Origin: Chloroflexota bacterium
Lineage (GTDB): Bacteria > Chloroflexota > Anaerolineae > J102
NCBI GenBank assembly: GCA_003353825.1
Contig: PIVW01000012.1
Coordinates: 1 to 30,809, forward strand
Reading direction: 5' to 3'
Length of the DNA stretch: 30,809 nucleotides
Each line of letters starts with the position of its first letter. Positions within the stretch are counted from its first letter, which is position 1. The notes beneath the pieces are model-generated. The model was not told where the DNA came from. It worked only from the letters and a program-made list of their open reading frames with translations, and made no database searches. Position numbers and translations under genes: made by a program. Below are positions 7,305-19,300 of the stretch, one piece after another.

Positions 7305-10300
7305 GTGCATCACTTCATTCGTCAGTACGGTTCGATTTTGTTTCCAGTTGTTTTTATATTAGCGCTGTTAGTATCATCTGGTTCCAGCCGTACAGCAAAT
7401 GCAGAAGAGCTGCCACCTGCCCAGGCAGTGCAAGCGGCTTTAGATGCTGCACGACAGGCGAGCGCCTACCGATTCAACGCCCATGTCGAACAGCATGTCC
7501 TGCCACGAGCGCTCCCTTCCAACATCGGCAAACAGGGTTCGAAGTTGATCATGAACCTTGAGGGCGAAACTATTGGCGGAGAGCGTACCAGATTGCAATG
7601 GTATGTTGGCGAGAGTCCACAGCAAGACGCGCCGACCGCCCAGATCCTGATGGATGGCAATGAGGCCTATATCGGCAAAGATGGGCGCTGGATACGCGTT
7701 GAAGAACCTCTCGGTGCAGCTGCTCCTGCAGCCGACTCTTTGACCTTTTTAGACGCCATCACCGCGGTCGAGCGTCTGCCCGATGTGCAGACTGCAGCAG
7801 GCATGGGCACTCGCTACGCATTTGCCATCGACGGACCCGCTTATGCTGAGATGATGCGGGAGCGTACACAGAAACTGCTCAGCCAGGACATGGGAATCGA
7901 GGTTCAGGTCAAAGCAGATCAAACCTACTGGAAGTTGCAGGGCAATGGCGAATTATGGGTCGGCAGTGATGGCCTGCCACAGCGTTTAATCGTCGATTTA
8001 CTCATGCCTGAGGTAACGGATAATTATGATTCCCAGGTACACATGCAAGTCGATTTCAATAGTTTTGGCTCAGACATCGCCGCCATTGCCGCGCCGGTAG
8101 ATAGTGGTGACGGCAATTATGTTTTACCGCCACCGACTTCATCTGTCGAGAGGAATCGTCTACAGATGAATGTGGAAGGCCCGGTCTCAGATGCGGCAGC
8201 CATTATATTACTGACGCTCGTCGGCGGGGGGCTGGCGATATGGCTGGTTACACGGCGACGACGTACGCTCTATGCGATCATCGTTGGCGCTACGACCTTC
8301 AGCATGGTGGTGGGATTCCCACTCCAGGTCTTCGCCACCACGCAATCGCTGGATAGGTTGTCTCGTCGAGCCGGATTGTCTGATGCATTGACAGAGCTTG
8401 GGATCACATCAAGTGTGAGTGATCAAATCCAGCCTTCGCAGACGGCAGCGGCAGCGCCCGTTGATCTGGCGCCCTCTATCGACACTGTTGTCGACTGCCT
8501 AACCTTGCCGAACGGAGTTGTTGCCAGCGATGATTACGATAACGACGGCATGGACAATGTCACCGAGCACTGTCTTGGCACCGACTACCGTGAAGCGGAC
8601 TCAGACTTTGACACGATCTCAGATACGGATGAATTGACGGGTTTTTCACTTGGCGGAAAGACCTGGACGACCAATCCCTTACAACGCGACTCCAACCTTG
8701 ATGGTATGGACGACGCCTCCGAGTGGACGCCGAACTGGGTCACAAACAGCCCCAACACCTTGGATGTCGATGGCGATGGTATACCCAATCCCTGGGATAA
8801 CGATAACGATGGCGATGGTGTGATCGACGAACTGGATAATTCACCTTATGATGTGCTTGGCTACAAATCCTCTTACGATCTCACAGTCAGCAAACCGTCA
8901 GGTGATCTGCACAGCGACACCTACGTTTATATCGATCTCACGATCCAGCCGCAAGACGCATCACATTTGCGTTACAACACTACCCCCCTGGATTGGCCCT
9001 ACGACGACAAAGCGCAGATCAAGGATCTGGACCATTCAAAAGAGGACGTCAAACTCATCCCCATGGTTGAGTTCAAAAGCTGTACCAGACCCAGCCTCAT
9101 TGACCAATATGGTCTTGTTGTAGCCGATTCGACCACGTCATCTGATCCTGACTGCAGCGAACAGTACCAAGTTCTGGCGCCGTTGACAGCAGTAGGCAAT
9201 TACGGCGCCATCGATGCCTTTAAGACACGTGTAGCCTGGACGCCAAACGAAACCGCCGCCGGTGTCGATCTCACAGACGTCCGCATGGGATGGTTGGTAC
9301 AGGTCAAAACGGATACGCAGAAGATTAAGTGGCACTATGACTATCAACGCCACCGTTGGGTCAGTAAAACAACAATAAATTCCACAGATGAGGTGGCAGT
9401 TTCTTACTACGAGTCAAAATTCCGTTTGACGGGACTGAAGGTTACTGAAAGTGAGGATGTCGAAGTCGCACTGTTCGGCGCGCCCAATGCCCCGGAGACA
9501 ACCTCTTCTTCAACGACTCATGATGAGGGCCGGGAGATCTTCAACCTTGCTACCAATATGATCCCGCGCGTGCTCTACTATGAAGATCCTGATTTCCAGA
9601 GCCTCGTGAGCGACTTTAGCCATGCCAACAATAGCATCTATTCGACCTGGCATATTTCCTCCACATTGGCGGTCGACTACAAAACCTATGGCCATGAAGA
9701 CGAAGCACTTGCCGCCACGACGATGACAGAGACCCCTAATCTGCTGAGTAACAATTACAGCAATAGCCGCACACCCATGCTGGTGATAGGTTATGAAGAG
9801 ACCACCGGCGCCTTAGGTTTAGGTCAAACTGATGGCGTGTCTATAAGTGACAACGACATCACGGTAGATCTATCAAAGAATACGCTTGCGACGCTGAGGC
9901 AGGTGCAGATCAATCAGTACCAGCACGACAGCGGTGGCTGGTCGGCCTTTTCTATGAATGAGGCGATCACGGAGTTAGACAGCCGCTATCCCAATCAGGC
10001 GGACCAGCGCGTCAAAGAGACAATCGACGCTCTCTACCTGACCTATTACGGCGGCATGGTCAACTATGTGGCGGTCAATGGCACCACCGTGGTGGGAACG
10101 ACAGCCAACGATCAGGCCTTTGCCGACCTCACAGACCAGCCGCAAGAAACCACCCTGCCGGGCTATGTCAATGCTACCTATCAGATCGATTATCTCGTCG
10201 ACTTAAGTGAAACTGAAGGCGAGATCGAAGGCTGGCGCACTTGGCAAGATGCTCTACTGGCCAGTGGTGCGGATACCCTCAACGGCGTTATGAACTATGC

Positions 10301-13300
10301 GGGACAATTGATATCACGGCTGCCGGACGATGGTTCAATCTCTGACGGATTCTATTGGGGCAATCGTGTGTCACCGACTTCGGTTCAAAATGTATCAGGT
10401 TCTGCGGACTCGAGTAACGACCCAACCAGCAATGGCAACTCACAATCGTCGGCTGCGAATGCGGTCGTGTGGCTCAGCAGTGTCGGCGCCATCATCGAGA
10501 CAGCCGAGATATGGACACAGTACTCCAATCACAAGGGCAATGTCTCCGACATGCAGTCGCAAATGGAATTGGCGACTGCCATCGCTGCCACCATTGTCAC
10601 GGTCGTTCTCTTCCTGCTGGCATCCCCCTTGCTGTTCATTGGGGATCTACTAATTGCCTTCATGATCTCCTCAATCTTCGGAAAGGCTCTGGATTCTATA
10701 GGTCTGAATCTGAATTTACAGGGCGTTTTTGATGACATTGTCAAATGGCTGGTAGGTGTGATCTCAGATTTCACATTGTACTCCAAACTCAAGGACGATA
10801 ATCCCGTTACCAGCAGTCCTTTGGGGATTGCACTCAGCAATGAAGATGAAGGGCTGGTCGAAGGAAATGGTGTGGGCCTAACGATTACCTATACGACGGC
10901 CATCGTCAAGGGTCCCGGTAAAAGCAAGTGGAACTGGACACATAGTCGTAGCGGCAGGGTAAGCGACGTTAATGACAGCACCGCACATGGCAAGTGGAAC
11001 TGGAATAGTGCAACCGCATCAGTAACGCATGATACACCGAGCAACAGCAGTACAGTCTGTTCGGAAGCCACCGATGACTACCCACAGCGAAATTGTGTGG
11101 GCAATACGGTTGTCACGGTGACACCCCAGGAGGCCGTACGCGATTTGGGGATTTCCTTGACAACAACCCTCTACTACTCGTTGAAATACCAGTCCTGTTG
11201 GGGAGTGAGTGTTGTCTACGACTCCTGCGAACGCCGCACGACCAGTGGTTGGTCTCCCACCCGCGATGATACCGATGCCTGGAACAACGCCAGCGATACC
11301 ATTTACCTGGATGTCTTTCCTGACACACTTAGTAAACTCTGGGGCTGGAGTGATATCAACAACCCGGATTTCGATGGCGATAGCGTTAGCACTGTGGTTG
11401 AAAACGTGCTGCCAACATCAGCTAGCAATTGGGATACGGATGGAGACAATGTGTCGGACTACTACGAAATCTATGAAGTGTCCTCCATCCCCTGGTCAGC
11501 AGACTCCGACCACGATGGTCTCAACGATTATCAAGAACTGTTAATCGGCACCTCACCTACGGTGGCCGATACGGATGGCGATGGCCTGAAGGACGGCAAA
11601 GAGGTCTGCTATTTTAACGGGAGCGTGATGAAGGGAGGCTGGGAGGTCACTACATTGGGAAGCGGTGATGGCTTTAAATACTACGTCTGCTCCAATCCTT
11701 TGGAGGCGGATGAAGACAACGACACCATGACCGACTCTCAAGAGAAAAAAGTCGGCACCAGTCCTTTCATGCCCAACACAGCCCCACGGCTTACACAGAC
11801 CGTGCTCGGGCCACTGTTTGACCATGACAATACGGTCGTGACCATACTCGGTCCCGACGACACCCTTACGGAACAATTCAGTCTGCTCAGTGATATGGCA
11901 TTGCCCATCACTCGCACCCTGTCCTGGTGTGGGGATACCGGCGTTTTTGGCGATCTCTCGGTCACCGATACCAGCTCCAATAGTGGCTACACCATGCCAA
12001 CTCCGACCTCGGGCAGTGTAGGCGACCAGGATTGCACGTTCTGGGACTTCAGCCAGAACGCCATCCACACCGGCGAGCAAGTGAGTGTGACGCTGGAAGT
12101 ACCGGCATCATCCACCGCACCCAGCGGCATCGTCACGCAGACGCTCACCCTCCCTTATATCGATCCGATAGACTTGACACTGTCATCGGTGCAAGTCACT
12201 CAGCCACTCATCGTCGATACCGATGTGCCCACAACCACGATTTCGGCGCCAGCCGATGACGATTTTATAGATGGTGGCAGTTATGTGGTCGGCGGTGTCG
12301 CCAGTGATGCCACTTCCTGGGTGACCGGCGTTGAAGTCTCGGTTGACAGCGGTGACTGGCAGGCGGCCACCGGCACTGATAGCTGGGCCTGGACCTGGAC
12401 CCTACCTGCGGACGGCACCTATACCATCTCATCCCGTGCCACCGATGTCGTCGACAATGTGCAATCACCGCCGACCAGCATCAGCGTAACAGTTGATAAT
12501 ACAGCGCCGGGCGCGTCCTTTACTAGTCTTAGCGACGGCCAAGTGATCTCCGACATTACGCCGAACAGCCAGGGCGGCGCAGCTATCGTCGTACAGGGTA
12601 GTGCCACCGATCTTCTTTCAGGCGTGTCCCTGGCCTCGGGCGTAGGCGTGGTACAGCTCAGCATCGACGGTCATGCCTGGGAGGCCGTATGGCCGACCAA
12701 CCGTTCACGTCCGGAAGAGCCGGTCAGTTGGAGCCATATTTGGGAGGTCGATGCCCAATCCAGTGGCAGTCACACCCTCAAGGTGCGTGCCATTGATACA
12801 CTCGGCCATGTCGGTGACGAGACCCTGATCGAAGTAATTATCGATGTACTGGCGCCGTTGGTGACCGTAGGCAACTACTCCGCGCAATTGCCCGGCAACA
12901 CCACCAGCACCCTAACCGGCTATGTAGATGACACAGGCAACGTCCCGCTGCCCTCCCGGCCAAAAACCTTGGCTGGCGACTTGGACAGTCTGGATGATGC
13001 CACCACCTGGTGGGAAGCGGGTACAGTTTCCGATCTGAGCGGCGCCACCGCCACCTGGATCGGTGATTTCAACGCCGATGGCTTGTCCGACGCTGCTATC
13101 GGTATGCCTTCCTATGGTTCGACGGGACAGGTTGTGATCATGTACGGTGCGCCGGGTGGTTGGCCGATACCGTCGGATGTTTCACCCCTGTCTGCGTCCG
13201 CCAGCACGATTACTGCGAGCGATGCCAGCCAGTTAGGCCAATACCTGGCGCCGGCTGGGGATGTCAATGGCGATGGTCTCAGCGATTTGCTGATCGGCGA

Positions 13301-16300
13301 TTCCGACAATAATCGTGTATTTGTCATTTATGGCCGTGTTGGTACTACAGGCTCGCCCTGGGATGTGAGTGCTTTAGGTCAAAATGGCAGGACCGCTCAA
13401 AAAGCCTACGGCCTAGTCTTGACGGCCGGTTCCGGTACGGTTGGCCAGTGGATTGCCTCGGCCGGCGATGTCAATGATGATGGCTACGGAGATCTGTTGG
13501 TCGGCACATCGACTGAACTCTATCTAGTCACAGGTCGCAGCCGCTTCGCTTACCAAACTATTGATATCACAACGGATGCCGCGGCAGTCGTGCCCTTTGA
13601 TGGCAATGGCAGTGCCATGGCAATTGGTGTTGGTGATATGGATGGAGATCTCTTTGGCGATTTCGCCATCAGCGATCCCGCCGGGGGGCAGGTATACCTA
13701 TTTAACGGCTCCAAGGACTTTCGCACCGCCTCCGTTTCCTTCCCCCAACAGAGTCTGGACCCGACCACTGACGCAGTTGCTTCGTTCACAGGTGATAGTA
13801 CCTTAGGCGAGCAACTGCTAGCTTTGGGTGATGTCAATGGCGACGGTTATTCGGATTTCATGTACAGCAGCGGCAGTGCCCCACGCCTCGTGTTCGGGAT
13901 ACAGGGGGGCGGCTGGGGTCAGAACCATGGTGGAGACCGCACACTCAGCTATAGTCCGGCCGCAGCGGGCGTGCTTTCTGCCCCCGGAGATGTCAATGCC
14001 GATGGTTACGACGACATCGTGCTAGGCAACGCCAGCGGTGACAGCTACCTGATCCATGGCGCCTCTTCATTGGCTAGCATCCCCAACATCGAAGCTACGA
14101 TTAGCGATGTCCAAAGTATTGCCTCGACCCCCTACAGCCTGGGCGCCGATCTCAATGGCGACAGTTCCTCGGACTTGCTGGTATTGCCCTCAGGTATTGG
14201 CGGCGCCACGGCCTCAGCTTCGGCACTCTTTACCAGCATGCCACAGATCCACCCATCGCACTTACCCATCAGTGGCGGTGCGGGCCATAGAGGTACATCA
14301 CAGATCAATGCTGCCGGTACAGAAACCATTGCCGGCACTTGGACCGCTCATGTCGATGATGATTATTGCGCCACCTGCGATAATGATGGCTACGTATGGT
14401 ATGAAAATAGTGCGGGCCCCGTCAATGATGCCGCCTTCAGTAACCTGCAGACAGCCGTCAACATGACATTCGCAAATGGAACCGTCCTTGTCAAACCAGG
14501 TGTTTACTCAAGTATAAAGATCGCCACCGGTGGGCTCCTGGTTAAAGGCGTCGATGCCGATGCCGTGTTCATCGACGGCGGTGGTGGAGATCATGCCGTA
14601 AAGGTACGCGCGGTCACCTCCGTCACTTTGAACCATTTGACCTTGCGCAATGCTACCAACGGCCTGCGATTACAAACCACCGGCACCTATGTTCCCGGTG
14701 AGGGCGGCCAAGCCAATGCGGGTTTGCGCATCAAACTAAAGAATTCAGCGATTTACGATGTGACAAATGGAGTAAGAATGCCGCAAGCGGCCACACTGGA
14801 TGTCAAAAACAGCACCTTGGTGGGCAACTCTGCGGGTGATGCCAACATCTTCATTGAAATCTCCTCCGCTCAATCCAGCCAAGACTCAAATACGTCGATC
14901 CCTGAGGACGCCTCCTCGACAACTGCTTCACTGCCGAATTTGCGGGTGAAAACTACAGCGCTTGTCTCTCCGACCGGCACAGCTTCACCCACGTGGATTA
15001 ACCTGTCCGCTTCCACAAATGACTTCTCCTGGACGAGCACCGGCTCAGAATGGGTCGGCGCCGGCGCCTGGTCGCCGGCCGCTGAGTCCACACAGATCAC
15101 TTTCGAAGAAGCAGATTTCGTGGACACTATCGACAGCGTATATCGTACGGGAGCGGACACCCTGCTCACATCAGGCTATCACACCTATCTGGCTCGAGCC
15201 CACGTCTCGGCCAGCTACTGCGCCACCTGTGCCAACGACGGATACACCTGGGGCGTCGATGCCTTCGATAACATACAATCCGCCATCAACAGTGGCGCCG
15301 CCCAAGTACAGGTGAGGCCGGGCATCTATCGTGATCAAGTCTATCTGGTCTCAGGCGTCGAGGTGATCGGCGCTGGAGGCGAGATATCTATCGCTGAATT
15401 ACCTGCCGATGCCACAGAGGGCACCCTCTTCAAGGGGGAGGGCGTCCGCGGCGCCAGTGTAGCCCACTTGACGCTCAACGGATCAGGGATTGGAGATGGC
15501 ATGATCTTTGAAGATGGCGCCAGTGGTATCACTGTGGATCGAACGATTATCCGCAATACCAATACCGGTGTGACCGTTTCTGACAGCGATACCGAAGTCG
15601 TCATGGCCAACCTTACGGTGGTCAATAATCAAACTGGTGTATTGGCATCCGCTTGTGGCAGCGTCGACGTTCGCAATACGATCTTCGCCTATCAAGATGG
15701 TACCGGGCTCGACACGGCCAGCTGCGCCACCACCAGTGAACACACTTATAACCTCTTCTGGCGAAATAATGATGATCTGCTCGTCGACAGTAGCACGGTA
15801 GGATCACCGACACCGGGCGAGGTCTTCGAAGATCCCCTCTTCGTAAACGCCTCGCAGCACAACTATCAGATCAGTGACAATTCTCCCGGTGTCAATGCAG
15901 GTGATCCAGATGATCCCAGTTTGCCGGGCAGCGGAGACCGCATCGATATCGGCGCCTGGCAACATGCGCAGGCCAGTTTTTACGCCGATGATGATTACTG
16001 CGAAACCTGTGCTAATGATGGCCTAAATTGGCAGATCAACGCCTTTGATACCATCCAGAGTGCCGTCGATGCTGCCGCAACTACGATGGCGAGTGCTTTT
16101 GGCAGCGGATCGCCTGTCATTTACTCGATCGGAGTAGCCGGCGGCGCCTACAACGAGGACGTTACACTGCCCAGCTACACCTATCTTCAGGGTGTTGGCG
16201 CTGACAGCGTGATCATTGATGGCAGCGGATCGGGCAGTGTTGTTACCATTGATGGCGCAACGAGAGTACAAGTTTCAGGCGTAACTGTGACTGGTTCCGG

Positions 16301-19300
16301 AGTTTCAACAGACGATGCCGGGATTGACGTCATTGACGCTTCAAACAATGTGACGGTCACCCGCAACATTGTGCGTAACAATGCCAATGGCATCCTCTTC
16401 GCCGACGGATCCAATGGCGTTGTCATCAACAATACATTGGTCGGAAACAGCACCGATACGATCCGCAGCGAAGACCCACACACCTGGATCAGTGTCAGGA
16501 ATAACATCTTGAGCTACGGCGATAAGGGTATGCACTCGACAAACGGGGGCACTTTCATCAACGACTACAATCTCCTCGATGGCAATACAAGCACGGGCTA
16601 CTATCAGGACAGTGTCGTGTGGTTAATGCAACGTCCAAACGAGGCCTTTACCACAGACCCCATGTTCAACAACCCCGGCAATCACGATTACTCCTTGCAA
16701 GTGGGATCTCCTGCCGTCAACAAGGCAGATCCGTTTACGCCATTGACACAAGGAGGGGGTACGCGCGCTGACCTGGGTTATGCCGAAGTAATCGCCATGC
16801 CGGCGACAGTGCTCTTCGGCTTAGAAGGTACGACTTCTGTCGATGTCAATTCAGGTGTCTCCACAACACAGGTTGGTATCTCTTACGTCGTAAGCAACAC
16901 AATCCCAATCTCTGACACCATTCCCACAAACTGGAGTAGCGCCACCGTGAGCACGCCTGGCGAGACCGGTTCCTATTGGACTGCCGACATTACACCAGGA
17001 CCAAACGATGGCCTGTATCGTTTGTACACGCAAGGCAGTGATGTCTCTGGAAACCCGTCAGCGATCCTGTACAGCGGAGCATTTCTTGCCGACAGTACGG
17101 CGCCCGTCGTCAACATCCTGGACGCGACCAGCACTGACATGATCGCACATTACCAACTGGACGAGGGGAGTGGCCTGACGGCACGCGACTCATCCGGTAA
17201 CAGCTACGACGGCAACCTGCAAAATGGCCCCACATTCACGACCAACGTTGCGCCCGTCTCCTTCACAAATCCCTACGCCCTTGATTTCGACGGTGTGGAT
17301 GACTACGTCAGCATTTCGGATACTCGCCTGATTGATGATCTCAAAGCTCTGACCCTTGCTGCCTGGGCAGAACCTGATACGGTGCCCTTATCAGATCGGG
17401 CACAATATGTCTCATTGGGCGGGGGCAAGGCTTCTCTGCTGATGCAGAATAGCCAGTTCGAGTTTGAGTTACAGATCGATGGTAGCAGCTACAGCGTCAG
17501 CGGTGGCACTCCCTTTGCGGGATTCTGGCAACACGTGGCAGGCACTTACGATGGCGAAACCATGCGACTCTACGTCAACGGTTCCGAGGTCAGCTCATTG
17601 GCCATGACAGGTACCGTGCAGAGCGGCAATGGCGTGGCGTTGAACTCAAGCAACGAGCCCTATGATGGTCGGCTGGATGATGTGCGCATCTACAGCAGCG
17701 CCCTCGACACCAACCAACTCTCCCTCTTGATCAGCAGTGGAGACGCCACCTCGCCCGCCACCTCACTGAAGATGGATGTGAGCGACTGGCTACCGACCGG
17801 CGTACCGGGTGAAACCATTTACAATGTTGCCCAGGTTTATTTCGATGTGGATGGCATTACCTATGGCGCCAGTCCTTCCGCGACTTTGGCATCACAAGGC
17901 CAAACCCAGCGTTATGAAACCCGGGTCGCCTTAGAGGATGGCACCCACACCATCACTGCTTATGCTGTCGATCGAACGGGCAATATCGGCCAGAGCGACA
18001 GCACGTCGCTAACGGTGACCACGATGCGCAACGAAGCGGCAATGACCGATCCCCTGCCAGGTGCAACGGTTGCAAGTGCGAGCCTGACCCTTAGGGGTAA
18101 CGTGCATTACATGGACAGTGATGGCGATGGATTCATGGGCGCTGATGGACAGCTTGAGATCCTGGTCGATGGCAGTTCGCAAGGCATGGCAACAGTGGAC
18201 AGCACCTCAGATCTGGTTACAAGTTGGAGTAAAGACATCACACTGAGCGGTGATGGCGATCACACCATTACCATGCGGGCCAGCCTCGCGGATGGAACAT
18301 CCGATAGTAGCGACATGACCAGCACACTGATCCTCGACACCACGGCGCCAACCTTGGCCATTACCTCGCCCGTGGATGGTACGGTGGTCAATCAAAACTT
18401 TTCCCTAACCGGATCCACCACCGACTCCGGTGCAGGTGCGGGGGTGGCATCATTGGAAACCAGCAGCGATGGTGGCTTCTCTTGGATGGCACAGGCCTTT
18501 GAGAGTGACGGTTCCTTCGACATCGACTGGTCGATAACAGACCTACAGGACTACGTTAGCTATCCCATCCTGGTGCGGTCCAGCGACTGGGCAGGCAATT
18601 CGCAAACCAAGACCGCCAATATTATCATCGACAGCCTTGGCCCCGTAGCCTTCGAACCGATCAATTTCAGTCCAGATGCCGGTAGTCACCTGACAACCGA
18701 CGATCTATTTGCGTATTCCTGGCCGGCGCCATTGGACGGCAGTGGCACTGCTATAGCCCTCATGGACACCAGTGCAGTGACTGATACCATCCCCACCACC
18801 GTGATCGGCGAAGGTAATCAGGGGTTGGAAGCAGCCTTCCCAGGTGCGGGCACCTGGTACATCCATCTTATGTTCGAGGATGGTGTAGGCAATCAGAGCA
18901 AGTCCACCTATGGACCTTATTATGTGGAAGCCGCAACTTCTACCCTAGCGGCCGCATCAGCAGAAAATACATGGACGCAGTCCATCATCATAGATGGCCT
19001 CATCGATATCAGAAATGGCGAGTGGCGTCCGGACCGAGAAGAGTTGGATGCCGATCCCAGAGGGGATGCGCTCCAGTCCTTGTACACCGTCTGGGACGAG
19101 CAAGATCTCTATTTGGGTTGGCAGGATACACTTTGGGCCTTGCACGGCAGTGCCTGGTTCTATTTCGATACCAAAACAGGTGGCAACAGGCAGGCAATTC
19201 ATACTCCGGCGCTCGAGTTACCTATGGGTGCCGATTACGCTCTCGAGATCAACAGCAGTACCGAAGGCACACTCTGGCGCTATGATGATAACAGTTGGCA

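Noticed and set aside
11553..12080. 175-residue minus-strand frame
   Set aside because: Antisense shadow of the giant protein 1 Asp-rich and Ig-like region; composition is not protein-like.
14350..16800. Active polysaccharide lyase
   Set aside because: Beta-helix turns are clear, but no catalytic constellation of a known lyase family could be identified.
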